NCBI GenBank assembly: GCA_037157565.1
Contig: JAZHRO010000063.1
Span: forward strand, 11,948,001 to 12,012,000
DNA from: Thalassia testudinum
Lineage: Eukaryota > Streptophyta > Magnoliopsida > Alismatales > Hydrocharitaceae
Reading direction: 5' to 3'
DNA length: 64,000 bases
Numbering within the stretch: position 1 is the stretch's first letter; every line of letters starts with the position of its first letter. The notes below the pieces were generated by a model. It saw only the letters and a program-made list of their open reading frames with translations. It did no database searches and was not told the DNA's origin. Position numbers and translations under genes: made by a program. This document shows, piece by piece, positions 22,050-33,881 of this stretch.

Positions 22050-25000
22050 CTAAGGTCCTGTTGTGGAATGTGAGGGGTTTGAATGACCCATCGAGGCGGG
22101 CGACACTGCGGAGGTATGTTCAAAGGTGGGGGCCGGACGTGATCTTTCTCTAGGAGACGAAGTGGGGGAGCTGTGATGGGAGGCTGTGGAGGGAGGTGGG
22201 GGGAGGTGGTTTTGGGGGGTTCTTGGCCCTGGATGCAGTTGGAAGTGCAGGTGGAATTGTTGTGGGGTGGAAGGATGATGCTTTCTCCTTGATGGACTTG
22301 TTGGTCGGGTCCCATGTTGTCACTGTTAGGCTTCAGAGGCACCGAGATAATACATGTATGCTCTTTTCTTCAGTTTACGATCCGACGGAAGGTTGGAGGA
22401 GGCATGTTTTGTGGGAAGATCTGAGTCAGGTTGCGATAGCTTTTCAGGGGATGCCTTGGTTGATAGGTGGTGATTTTAATGTCACTTTGCTGTCAGAGGA
22501 TAGACCAGATGGCCGTGGAGGAATGGACAAAGGCCCTAAGGTGTTTGCGGGCTTTGTTGCGGAACAGGGGCTGGTTGACATGCCACCTTCATCCTGTCTT
22601 TTCACTTGGAGGAGTTCTGGAGGACAGCGATCCCGGATTGACAAATTTTTCGCCTCAACAGTGATGGCAAAGTTGTTCCCAATGGCGAATGTTAGACCCC
22701 TGGAGCGGCCGTTCTCGGATCACACTCCCTTGTTGTGGGCTTCGAATGAGGAGTGGAGGCATGGTACGTATTTTAAGTTCAACAGGGCATGGCTCCTGGA
22801 AAATGGGTTCAGGAGGCTGGTAGAAGAGAGGTGGAGGTGGCTCATGTGGATGGCTCGGCGGCTATCAGATTGGAAGCTAAGTTGTAGGATTTGAGATCTT
22901 TCTTGAAGGTCCGTATGAAGCAGATTAGGGAGGAACGTGGGAAGAGGAGAGAGGAGGCTCTTGGTGAGATTGCACGATTGGGCATGGTGGAGGATATTGG
23001 TTTCCTTTCTGACGGTGACAGGGTTTGCAGAGCAAGACAGATTCAGGTGATACAAGAGGAAGACCAAAAGGTGGAGATAGAGTGGAAGGTGAGGTCCAGG
23101 CAGAGGTGGCTGAAAGAGGGTGACTCCAACACTCGATTTTTTCATATGGCTGCATCAGGAAGGAGGAAGAGGGACTGGATTGGCAGGTTGGTGGTGGATG
23201 GGGAGGAGTTTGTGGGAAGAGAGGCGGTGGGGGGGGGGGGGGGGGGGGGGGCGGGTAGCTGCGAGGTACTTCAAAGAGTTTACTGGGAGTAGACGAGGGG
23301 GAGATGGAGATGGTTGGGGTCTGAGGTACCGCTGATCGGGGAGACAGAAGCCAGTTTTTTGACTGGTCCGTTTGAGGAGGATGAGGTCTGCAAGGCAATC
23401 TGGGGACTGAACGCTGACGGTTGTCCAGGGCCAGACAGTTTTCCGGTTGCCTTCTATAAAGAGTTCTGGCCGGTGGTGAAGGAGGATGTGATGTAGGTTG
23501 TGCAAGAGTTTAGAGCTGGAAACTTGGGTTTCAATAGGTTGAACAAGTTCTACATGTTCCTGCTACCGAAAAAGGAGGGTGCTGAGGAGATCCAAGAGTA
23601 CAGATCGATAGCCCTCTCGAATGCTATCTACTTGATTGTGGTGAAGCTTCTGGCAAATAGATTGAGGGGGATGCTAGCTGGGATTATAGACCTAGTGCAG
23701 TTGGCTTTTATCCCCGGCAGAAACATTTTGGAAGGTTATGTGTTGGCCTCAGAGATCTTATCATCCTGGAAAAGGAGTAAGAAGAAGTCTTTCATGTGGA
23801 AAGTTGATTTCAGCAAGGCTTATGACTCGGTTCAGTGGTCATTTCTTTAGGCGTCCTTGGTGAAGAGGGGTTTCTCGCCAATGTGGATTGACCGGATGAA
23901 GAGATGTGTCACCACGATGTCTTTCTCGGTTCTTATCAATGGAAACTCGGCAGGGGGTTGGATTCAGTCGAGGAGGGGGGTGAGGCAAGGGTGTCCTTTG
24001 GCCCCGATGCTTTTGTGATTGCAACGGATGCACTTGCGAGGGTGGCTAAGAGGTCGTGTGAGAGGAACTTGGTGAAGGGCTTCTCCTTGAGAGATGGGAT
24101 GAGTATTCCGTTACTACAGTATGCAGATGATATGGTTTTCTTCATTGAAGGTGGGGAAGTGGAAGCCAGGAGAATGCGGATTCTACTCTTCCTGTTTGGT
24201 GAGGCTTCGAGACTGCAGATCAACCTGTCTAAATCTGATTTTGTCCCCTTCAATTTGACTAAGGTGGAGGTGAGGGGGTGTAGTTTGGGTCTCGACACAG
24301 AGCAGGTGAAGCTTCCGATCAGATATTTGGGCTTACCATTGACTAATGGCAGGATTCTGGTGAAAGATTGGGCTCCCTTGGTGGAGAGGCTAGAGGGGAG
24401 ACTGGAAGGGTGGACGTCCAGGCTTCTATCAAGGGGTGGAAGGTTGGTTTTACTCAAGGTGATTCTGGCAGCGATGCCGTCGTATTTTACTTCTGTCCTG
24501 AAGATGCCTTGACAGGTTGTCTGGAAGATAGAGAGACTTATGAGGAATTTCTTCTAGTCCAACCAGGGGACGAGTGGACCGGGTGCCCTGTTGGTTGCGT
24601 GGGACGAGTTCTACAGGCCGGTAGAAGAGGGGGGACTCGGGGTGAGAGACCTGGGGATGTCTAAGGACAGCCTATTGGCGAAATGGGTGGGGAGCCTCTT
24701 GGAATATAGGGAGGATTTGGTGGGCAAGGTGTTCGGGACCGCTTATGGTGGCGCGGTGCGGTGGGATATCTTGATATCTCCGCCGAGGGATGCTTCTCAT
24801 TTTTTAAAAGGTTTGTCGGTGGTGGCTCCTAAGGTGCAGAACTGTTTTGTTCCTGTGGTTGGAATGGGGGAGATCTTCATATTTTGGCAGAATGATTGGA
24901 CAGGACAAGGTGTGCTTGCTAGAAGATTTTAGAGATTATTTGCTTTGTCCCAGAATAAAGAGGCATCTGTGGTCGAGGTGTGGGAAGGTAGGTGGTGCCC

Positions 25001-25640
25001 GCACTTTGTAGGAAACCTTTCAGATGCGAGAACTCATGATTTCCAAATTTTGCTTGAAGAGTTAGAAGGGCTGCAATAGACTTCTGGTACGGATATGTTT
25101 GGTTGGGATGAAGGTGATTTCTCAGTAGGGGCTGCCTACAGGAGATTATCCACTGGAGATTCCATGGTTGAGCTGGATCTGGTGAGGGACTGCAAACAGA
25201 TTTGGAAGGCCACGTGTCCTTTAAAGGTCAAGATTTTTGTCTGGCTACTTAGGAGGAGAAGGCTTGTGACCAAGGTTTGGAGGGCAAAGTGGGCTCCTGG
25301 AGAGAGTAAGGTTTTCCCTTTGTGTGGAGGTGGGGAGGAGGAGATTGACCACATTTTTTTCACTTGCCCGTTTGTGGTGTAAATTTGGAGCCGGGTGGGA
25401 GAGGGGTGGTGGGATTGTCGATCCTTTAAAGAATTTTGGCACAGCTTCAGAAACGGAGGGGGTGATGTTGGACGGATTGTCTTCTGTACAAAGAAGGAGA
25501 GGGCCAGGCTGTTAGTGGTGTTATGGGGCATTTGGTTGAGCAGGAATGCTATGGTCTTTAGGGGCTAGAGGCCTTATGTGGAGAATTTTGTTGAGTCTGT
25601 TATTTCTTTGTTTAATCTTTGGAGTGGATTCTTGTGAGTG
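22046..25640 (+). pseudogene. LINE ORF2 (endonuclease-reverse transcriptase), decayed
   Basis: The frame starts at ATG 22046 with LLWNVRGLND, the usual start of the APE-like endonuclease. It continues ETKWG, GGIVVGW, GGDFNV, SRIDKFF and SDHTPLLW. Reverse transcriptase blocks follow: DGCPGPDSFP, FIPGRNILEG, VDFSKAYDSV, RGVRQGCPLAP, catalytic YADDM (24120-24134) and LGLPLTNGR. The C-terminal zf-RVT segment is at about 25225-25380. ORF2p nicks the target and primes reverse transcription on it. Stops occur near 22153, 22892, 23494, 23848, 24512 and 24930, and frames shift near 24010 and elsewhere, so it is inactive. A run of 23 G lies in the linker before the RT domain. Confidence 0.85.
23229..23251. 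repeat. Run of 23 G inside LINE ORF2
   Basis: An uninterrupted homopolymer G tract is flanked by GGCGGT and CGGGTAG. It encodes polyglycine in the local frame and sits between the endonuclease and reverse transcriptase domains. Length is likely unstable and could also reflect sequencing or assembly error. Confidence 0.9.
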
Positions 25641-25741
25641 GGGGACCTTGGGGTCTACTATTTGTACTGATGGTGGCTGTTGATTTATAATTAATATATT
25701 TGAGTAGTTATCACTCTGGATAACTACCCTTTCCTTTTTTT

Positions 25742-25768
25742 AAAAAAAATATATATTTTGTTGTAGTG
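25742..25768 (+). mobile_element. CACTA 3' terminus, right of LINE insertion
   Basis: The segment ends TTTTGTTGTAGTG; its reverse complement is CACTACAACAAAA, a standard plant CACTA terminus. The nested CACTA ends TTTTGTTGTAATG at 40120. The following triplet is GCC. The matching 5' end was not found upstream. Confidence 0.55.
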
Positions 25769-26380
25769 GCCCATCAAAAAATAACTTGACTCCATGTTAT
25801 AAGATAATTCCCCTCTTCTACTCCACTATATGACAGTTAATGAGATGTATGCTTATAGTAGCCGAGCTTTCTTACCTAGCTCCCATCTTACTGAGTACCC
25901 TTTGAAGCCCCTGATCCAACCATAATCCAAGTCTAAGGAAGCTCGTGCAAAGTGCTTATGCAAACTCCACACCTCTACAAGTAAATGAGTTCTCTACATG
26001 ATTGAATCCAGGTTTCCATCATACACAAAATGATAAATACATAAGCACATCAGTTATGAATTTGGCCTTTTACAATACTAGATTGCATGACAATGCATTC
26101 CAAGCAATTGTTAACTTGGGATTGTAAAAGTCCTTTGGCCTCTATTTGCTTAGTTTGATCTATGTTTCATTCTAATGGTTTGTAATGCATGAAATGCTCA
26201 ATCATTGATTTCATTTGGATTTTTATCCCTAAAATTTGATACATGTACTCCACACAATATGCATGATTACAATCAAGTTTGATTTATGTTGCTATCCATC
26301 TTTAAGTTTGAGGAGAAAATCTCATGTTAAATACAAGAGCATAAAACTCACCAACTAATTGGCAAATGATGGGAAAAGGG
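25769..26380. other. No gene recognised; flank of CACTA end
   Basis: Both strands were read; no domain or splice-supported exon is seen. Sequence is AT-rich with short unrelated frames. Confidence 0.4.
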
Positions 26381-26382
26381 TT

Positions 26383-26471
26383 GGATGTGGGGTGTGCCCA
26401 CTTTAATTGTATGTGATTCATTTTTAATGTGGGGTGTATCCACTTTAATTGTATGTGATTCATTTTTAATT
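26383..26471. repeat. Tandem duplication of about 44 bp
   Basis: ATGTGGGGTGTGCCCACTTT followed by an AATTGTATGTGATTCATTTT block is repeated at once with a single change (GTGCCCA to GTATCCA). A related GGTGGGGTGTGCCCACCG word lies at 40164-40184 beside the nested CACTA. Confidence 0.8.
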
Positions 26472-26721
26472 TGGATTATGCTCATTTGTATTTATTTTAT
26501 TATTTTGTTATGTAGTTTTATAGAAAAATTTCAAATTTTAAGGAAAAATTCTATCCAATTTTTAAAATTTTTTTAAATGTTCAAATTAGTTATTATTATA
26601 ATACACACACTTGTTAAAGAAAATAAATGCACGTAAGGTCAAACATTAGGTATTCTAACCCTTAGGGTAAAAGTCTTCCAAGTCAAATTATGTCAAATTA
26701 CTCGCCCGTCGTGTATGTATA

Positions 26722-27118
26722 CCTTATATACACGATGTGTTGTCTTTATAGTATGCCATAAGTCTTGATGGACTTTAGTTCGGTGAAGTGCTAAACTAAA
26801 GAAGGCCCTTGAAGATTTGATCAAAACTTAGGTTTACTTATTACATATAACCTTGTGCAGTGAAACTTTAGTTGCTTCTTCCTACTCTTCTTCGGTATAT
26901 CAACTAATCTTATCTAGTTTTCTACAGTACCCTTAACTAGGTGCTAAAAGAAATCTAGTTAAGGTTAGTATTGGGGGGTATACTGGAGAAATGTAGGGAG
27001 ATGCTACTGAAATTTCACCGCACATAGGTTATATGTAACAAATAAACTTAAGTTGTGATCAGATATTCAAGGATGGGTTATAAAGTGAAAACTTTAATCA
27101 ACATACACGATATATTTT
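26722..27118. repeat. Long foldback of about 400 bp (MITE- or hairpin-RNA-like)
   Basis: Left arm 26722-26917 and right arm 26955-27118 are imperfect inverted repeats. For example, TTACATATAACCTTGTGCAG on the left faces TTACATATAACCTATGTGCG on the reverse complement of the right. An inner CCTTAACTAG...CTAGTTAAGG pair is perfect. The loop is about 37 bp. Arm identity falls outward but pairing can be followed over about 160-190 bp. No coding capacity. It could be a foldback/MITE transposon or a hairpin-RNA precursor locus; target duplications were not resolved. Confidence 0.6.
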
Positions 27119-27507
27119 TCTAACAATGATGATGTGTGGTTGAATATGCACATGTTATATGAAAAAATACTTGTAGTCATCTTAGAAATGATTACATTGA
27201 AGATGCAATACTGCATGATGAATAACTGTCCATTTGAAAAGAAACATAGACTATGCACAATGTACTTGCATTAGTTTGTGTTAAGACCCGTTCTGTCCTG
27301 AGCCTTTTAAGATGTCTGGACTGTCGGTCAGACATCTTGTCAGCTGTCTAGATGGTCGGTTAGACATCTTGACACTTTCCCAGACTTTTGGAAATCAAAA
27401 TTTTTAGGTACGAGCTTTGCGTCTGCACGTGGGTTGTGCGTAGACAGTACTCTCTTTTTCTCCCCTTCTTCTCTCTCCCCTCCTCCTGCGAACCCTAGTA
27501 CCATCTT

Positions 27508-27513
27508 TATAAA
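27508..27513 (+). promoter_or_regulatory. TATA box in solo LTR
   Basis: TATAAA lies between the two palindrome clusters and is followed by a C/T-rich leader and the GC-rich part. The equivalent site in the young LTR reads TTAAAAGG at 55053. Confidence 0.5.
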
Positions 27514-28712
27514 CCCCCTTCCTCTCTCATTCTCCCCACTCCATAGCCACCAGCCCCTTCTTTTCCTCTCCACCCCTGCGAGAGGAGCTAGCGCAAGTGA
27601 GAGAGCGCGAGAGCGGTGACGAGGAGGAGCAGCGTGAAGAGAGGAGGAGGAACTTGAGCTCACGAGCTCGTGTGGGAGCTCACCGGAGGGGGCACGGCCG
27701 GAGCGACGCGTGTAGGAGGAGGAGTATGTTAGGGAGTCGTCCCTGACGTTGCTGCAGCCGAAGCTACAGGCGAGTGCAGCTGCGCGCGGCGAGGGCGAGC
27801 GGGAGAAGGTTCTGGTTCTCGATTTTTCCCAGAATCAGACGTCTGGAACGACGTCCAGACGACGGAGCGGATGTCTGGAGACGACTCCAGACGTCTGAAG
27901 GTAGATCTCAACGAAGGTACGTTCCCTTTGCGGATACGGCCATGTAGGCCGCTCCACAGCTACGCTTTGCGTGGCTAATTTGAGAAGATTTTGCTGTCGC
28001 GTGCAGGATTTGCTTCGGGAAGGCGCAGGGCAAGCCCTCCCACGCATTTCAAACGTCTAGGCAGCTTACCAAACTGCTGGAAGCACTCCCAGACGTCCGA
28101 AGAGGTGGTCGGACGTCTGGAGCTGGGTCTAGATGGTCCAGAAGAGGTCCTGGACATCTGAAGTTGACACAGAGCCTGAGGTGCGTTTCTGGACACTTTT
28201 AAGACGTCTGGACATTGTGCTAGACATCTGATTTGAGTCAGTAGCCCTATTTTTTGACCCGTTCAGGGTCCGTTTGAGGTCCATTTTACGCAAACAAGAT
28301 ATCGGTGTTTTCCTTGTGAGTTCCTCTACCTATTAGAAGACTTTCTATAATGTTCTGAATGTTCCATTGTGATTGTTCCTTGTTATATGACTTCATTCCG
28401 TTGCTGGTTCGGGGCTTGCTGAGGCACGTGAGCCTACCGTTCGAGCCCCCAATACTCCTAGGTTGTCTGGTAGAGTGACTTCCCCTAATTTAATTATAAA
28501 CCTGAATGCATGCATGGAATGAATTATTAGAACCTAGGATATGGCATGAATCCTAGGATGAGAAATACTTAAAATATCTGTATGCGTGATTGAATTGCAG
28601 TCTTGAATGAATAGATAGAAAACTACCTGTTAATGAACAAGAGCTTCCTATGAAATATGAATTAATTGTGTTAGTGAAACTATTGCATGTGACCTTGTTG
28701 TATACGTTAAAT

Positions 28713-28810
28713 GCTAGAAATATGAGCTGCATGTGTATAACCTGAGAATGGAAACGTGAATGATAGAAATACGAGCTGCATGTGTATAACCTAAGAATGG
28801 AAATGTGAAT
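28713..28810. repeat. 49-bp tandem duplication in solo LTR
   Basis: Positions 28713-28761 and 28762-28810 are two copies (each with GAGCTGCATGTGTATAACCT) differing at only a few positions. The young LTR pair has no such duplication, so it arose in this copy or its subfamily. Confidence 0.8.
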
Positions 28811-30227
28811 GATAAAACCTGGTATGGAATGGTATGAGAAATATGAGCATGAACCCTACGGGGAGTTAGGAGTAGAGCTCTTGGACATAAATGAAATGGA
28901 TCTGGAAATGTGAGTGGGGAAGTGTGCCGGCCCTTGAGTACGTAGTACCAAGGAGAGTGACTGTCCTCTGTTTAGTATAGAGTGGAGCTAGCCGCCCTTG
29001 GGTTGGGACCCGGGGTTAGGATTGGCCACTCTACATCGACTTCTTGGCCCTCGTGTACACTGTACCGGGGAGAGCTACTAGTGTAGGGGGAGAGCTAGCC
29101 ATCCCACGGGGCCCAGGGTTCAACTAGCCACCCTACACTGACTTGTTAAGCCCATTGGGCAAACCAGGGTAGTCAGGCGAGGGTGCGCGGACTGTGGATG
29201 GGCGAGACCCCTGTTTGGTTCTTAGGGGCTAGACCCCTGTTACTGAGAGGGCTAGGCCTTATACTATTCTGTGCTGTACTTTGGGCGCACCCGCTAGCGG
29301 AAACGACTGACCGCGTGCCAGTGCGAGGTAGCTACCCGTGCGCTTATCGCGCATGCCATAGTCACCGTTATGTCTGTCCGTGACCTTGGGGTAGTTGACT
29401 GGGTGTAGGACCACCATGGGGGACTCTTCCGGCCAGGAGAGCACCACATGTAACTTCTACTTTTCGGAAAAGACTGCAATCAAGATCGTTTCCACGAGGA
29501 ACATTCGAGATCAAGAAAGAGATATGATAAATAAACCAACGGGTGAAAAGGAATAAATTGTGAAATAAAGTAATTGGAATAAATAACTACCTGTTCACTT
29601 TTACTGCTTTAGTTAGTTGGTTGCCACTCTACTCAACGTTCGCTGACTTGTGTACTCATAACCCTTTTCAGGTCCAGGTGTTGAGCAGCCTGAGTCTCCG
29701 GCTACAGAGGGTGCTGGGCCCAGTAGAGCCTAGTAGCAGTAGTCTTCTTTTGTAGTACTTTCTGTTGTAGTGAGTTTAGACTCTTGTACCTTTATATTTC
29801 TGTACCTTTACATTTCTGTACCTTGTTACTATTTACTGTTGTGGTGGTGATATGTACTGTAGCAGCTTTTCTTTCCTTACTGCTTGTACTTCTTTTACTA
29901 TTAGTTACATAACATAGTGAATGTAGTTACTTTCTTGCTTTTTGGTTATTCCTTGTTGGACGACTGGGTCTTGAGATCAGTCGAGTCGGGCCGGTCTCGT
30001 GTCCTGTAAGGATTCGGGAACCGGGTCGTAATAGTTTAATAGGAAGAAATATAATAATATGATGTCCATTTGCATGATGAAATACTGAAAAGTGTTACAT
30101 TTAATTGAACTACTTTGATAAATTACATAAAATTTTGAGAATTGTGATAATTTATTTTCCTTTATTTCATCCTTTGATTTACATTTAGTTTTGGTGTTTA
30201 ATCTAATTTAACATCTTCTAGAAAGGT

Positions 30228-33068
30228 AGGCCAATTGATCGATATGCTTGGATGAATGAAGATACGAGAACAAATGCATATAAAGCTGGGGTTGATATAT
30301 ACATGACACATGTAAGGAAGATATATGGTAGGAAGAAAATCATACAATGTCCTTGCAAGAATTGTGCAAACGTGTTTATGCACCTGCAGTATGTGGTATA
30401 TGGACATTTGATCATTGATGGTATTGACAAGTCATATAAACCTTGAATACTTCATGCAGAAAAGCCTTGATTTACCTGGTATTGAAAGCCTGAAAGCATT
30501 ACAAGTCGAGAATGCAGGGGATATTATTAATGATAATGAAGATGTGAATGATTTAGATACAGATTTCGTTCGTGACATACTTGAGGGTATTGGTTATTAT
30601 CATGATGGGATAAATGCTGGCCCTTCTATCGAATAGGATTACAATATATCTAATGCGGTATGATGCATTGCAAAAAGATGCACAAGAGTACCTTTTTCCT
30701 GGACAAAACAAGTATACAGAGTTCTTATTTCTTGTAAAACTCCTCCACTTAAAAGTGTAGGAAAAATTTACTAAAAAGACCTTGAAGGTAATTCTATCAT
30801 TGCTAAGAGATGCAGTCCCTGGTTTAGAAGTATTACCTAAGGACTTTTACAAAGCTTGTAAGTATTCGAAGGAGATGGGAATTGGTCAGCAAAAGATCGA
30901 TGTGTGCAAGTATGATTGCATGTTGTTTTGGAAGGAGAATGATAAAGCGGTTGTATGCTCAAAATGCGAAACATCGAGGTACAAGATAAATGATGGGGTG
31001 GGTAAGCTAATGCCACATAAAGTTATGCTATATTTTCTATTGAAGCCAAGGTTGCAACATCTACTCTTATCTTTTAAGATAGCTATCTATACGGATTGGC
31101 ACAAAAAAACTGAGCCAGTTGATGACAAGTTTATCTCTCATCCTAGAGATTCAGAAACATGGAAGAAGTTAAATAAAGATTACTTGTGATTTGAAGAGGA
31201 TGGTAGAAATGTATATCTTGCATTGGCATCTGATGGGTTCAATCTGTTTGGTACATTGAGTCAATCATACAGCATGTGACCTATGATATTATTAACATAC
31301 AACCTTCCACCATGGATGTGCATGAAGCCAGAGTATCATATGATTCCTCTATTGATACCAGGACTAGAAGCACTTAGTATGGATATAGATGTATTCCTAT
31401 AGCCTCTTGTTGAGGAGCTAAGGGAACTATGGGAGAATGGAATACAAATATTTGATATGCAAAGAAAGATTGATTCACCATGCATGCAATTCTATTGTGG
31501 ATAATTAATGATTTTCCAACTTATGGGATCTTGTCAGGTTGGCAGATCAAAGGATACAAGGCATGTCCAGTATGTATGGGCCAAACTCCTTCAAAGAGAC
31601 TTCAGTCAAAAATTGGATACACAGGTTGTCATTGTTTCCTCCCGATTGACCACCATTGGAGAAAAAGTAAGAAGTTTGATGGGAAAATTGAAAATTGAAC
31701 AATAACTGTAAACATTACAGCTGAAGGGCTTCTACAACAGGTAGATAATTTGCCAAAAGTTTAGCATGGAAAGCATCCTTCAATGAGAAAGAGTCAATGG
31801 CCAAATGAAGATCACAATTGGAGGAAGAGATCAATCTTCTTTGAACTTCCATATTGGCATACATTAGCATTGAGACATAACCTGGATTGTATGCATGTGG
31901 AGAAGAATATCTTAGAAAATGTTTTGTAGACAATTTTAGATGTTGATGGGAAATCAAAAGACACATTGAAAGAAAGGCTTGACCTTCATGACATGAACAT
32001 AAGGAAGGAGTTACATCTAAATAAACGAAGTGATGGAAAATTTGATGTTCTAATTGCCTGTTATGTAATGAGTCCTTCTGAAAGGAAAAAATTCTGTGAA
32101 TTCCTAAAAGCAGTTCGGATGCTAGATGGTTATGCTTCTCACATAGGTAGATGTGTAAATGTTATGGATGAAAGGATTATCGGTCTAAAGAGTCATGATT
32201 GTCACGTGTTATTGCAACATATTCTTGGAGTCGAATTACATGGATTGCTTTCTAATGATGTAGTCTTTGCAATTTCAGAACTCTGCTTAATATTCTCTAA
32301 ACTTTGTAGGTAGAAGGTTAACGTTGACAATATGAGAAAAATGTAGAGAGATGATTTTATTAATGTGTAAACTTGACATGATTTTCCCGCCAGCATTCTT
32401 CGATATAATAGTACATCTTGCGATCCACCTACCAAGAGAGGTACTACTTGTTGGACCAGTAGTATTCCACTGGATGTATCCTATCAAAAGGTATAATAAT
32501 TACATTCTTTAAGTCGAATGGTTCTTCTATTGCATTTATAGTAACTTGATGGTGTTTAAATTTGTTTTCATAGGTTCTTGTCTACTTTAAAGCAATTCGT
32601 ACGTAATAGAGCTCATCCTGAAGGCTCAATTGTTGAAGCATATGTTATGCACGAATGCTTGACATGGTGTTCTATGCATATTGGAGACATGGAGACAAGG
32701 TTTAATCGACAAGAAATGAACTTTGATGTGGAAACAATTGACCCTTTATATATATTCAGTCATAAGATAAGAGTCATTGGGGCAACAAATTATAATGTGC
32801 AATTAACGGATGTAGAAAAGCAATTTGCCATTTGGTTCATACTAAGTAATTCCGAAGAAGTACAAAAATATATGGAGTGAGTTGTTTGATAAAAAATCAT
32901 ACTTATATTAGCTCAATTGCTTAAGTTGTAATCACTTCTTACTTAAATAGGGGGCATTAAGGTATTCTTCAACAACAAAGTACTTCGAACATTGATACCC
33001 ATCAAAAGCAACAATTTGCCGAATAGTTTAAGTCCAAGGTAATTTAAGTCACATTATTTTGCAGTTTG

Positions 33069-33115
<47 letters not shown>

Positions 33116-33881
33116 AATTACTATAGGCAATGTGTATTGTAGATGAAATTGATATATAATATGTTAGATGGCGAAGCAAGTGATGTAATAAGATCATTGT
33201 ATGTATTAGCTTGTGATCTAGATATATGCATTAAGAGTTACACTGGTTGCATTGTCAATGGAGAATGATATCACACGGAGCTACGTGATCGGAGACGAAA
33301 GTGTTCGAATAGTTCAATCATGTGTCAGGGCAATCATGACGGTCGCATGATCGAGTTTTATGGCATCCTAGTTGACATTCTTGAATTTCACTACATTTTT
33401 GACAAACAGATATCTCTTTAAATGAAAATGATGGGATTTAGGTCATCGCCTATCAAATGTCAAGACTGAAGGTCACCTCACGTTGATTAAGGTGAATGAC
33501 ACATGGTACAAGGATGATCCATGTGTATTAGCTTCGTAAGTGCAACAAGTCTACTATCTTGACAAGAAGAATGGTTCACAATGGCTTGTGGTATAGAAAC
33601 ATGAACACTGTCATATATATGATGTTCCCATCTAACTTGTAGAGTAAAGTGAGTTATCAAATGATGTAACACAAGCACTAAATGAAGAAGAATTCGATCA
33701 TGATGAAGATGAGCTAATAGAAATCGGTAAAGACAAGATTCACAATTTGAATCGAGATGTTGTTCAACCTAAGTCCGTTGTTGGAGATGAGGTCGATGAC
33801 AATGCATTTGAGATAGTTGAAACAGATGAAAGTGGAGAGGATAAAATTTTATTTGAATACATCAGTTCCAGTGATGAATAG
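30228..33881 (+). pseudogene. TNP2-like CACTA transposase, decayed
   Basis: Segments appear in the usual order. A transposase-associated domain comes first (near 30240-30440, WMNEDTRTNAYKAGV and IQCPCKNC). Next are a CxxC segment (CSKCETSRYK, about 30960), the TNP2/Transposase_21 core (31200-31700, LALASDGFNLFG, LTYNLPPWMCMKPEY, LLWIINDFPTYGILSGW) and RHNLDCMHVEKNILEN (31876-31920). A DUF4218-like part follows (FPPAFFDIIVHLA, 32385-32420; VEAYVMHECLTW, 32633-32670). The last is a DUF4216-like part (33240-33620, CIVNGE, LTFLNFTTF) with an acidic tail ending at TAG 33881. A spliceable intron sits at 32491-32573. TNP2 cuts at the CACTA ends. Many in-frame stops (for example 30443, 31187) show it is dead. 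Confidence 0.85.
33068..33111. repeat. (TA)n microsatellite
   Basis: About 20 uninterrupted TA units lie in an intron-like gap of the TNP2 pseudogene. Confidence 0.95.

Larger units (their letters stand above)
20119..25742 (+). mobile_element. L1-type LINE, nearly full length, inactive
   Basis: The order is ORF1 with CCHC zinc-knuckle signature, ORF2 with endonuclease, reverse transcriptase and C-terminal zf-RVT segment, a short 3' UTR (GATAACTACCCTTTCC) and an A-rich end. It is GC-rich and interrupted by several stops and frameshifts. It lies between two pieces of a CACTA 3' terminus; A-rich sequence at both edges (AAAAATA near 20112 and after 25743) may be the target-site duplication. A truncated antisense relative is at 18735-19245. 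Confidence 0.8.
27279..30033 (+). mobile_element. Solo LTR related to the Tekay-type element at 54.8 kb
   Basis: This 2,755-bp segment begins TGTTAAGACCCG, ends CGGGTCGTAATA, and is bounded by GTTTG (27274-27278) and GTTTA (30034-30038), a near 5-bp target duplication. It is collinear with the LTRs at 54808-57450: AGACGTCT-like palindrome clusters, TATA box, GC-rich leader, an AACCCTACGGGGA block, a GACCGCGTGCCAGT block, an AAGACTGCAATCAAGATCGT block, and the TTGGACGACTGGGTCTTG end. No internal region remains, so it arose by LTR-LTR recombination. Many GACGTC words have become GACATC, fitting methylation-driven decay. Confidence 0.85.

Noticed and set aside
21557..22342. 261-residue minus-strand frame
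   Set aside because: Antisense shadow of LINE ORF1/ORF2, Pro/Ser/Thr-rich, no motif.
29183..29383. Small frame conserved at 56595-56795 and 63608-63808 (about 66 residues)
   Set aside because: It recurs because the LTRs are homologous; the peptide has no motif. The solo-LTR version differs in sequence and there is no sign of selection I can judge by eye.
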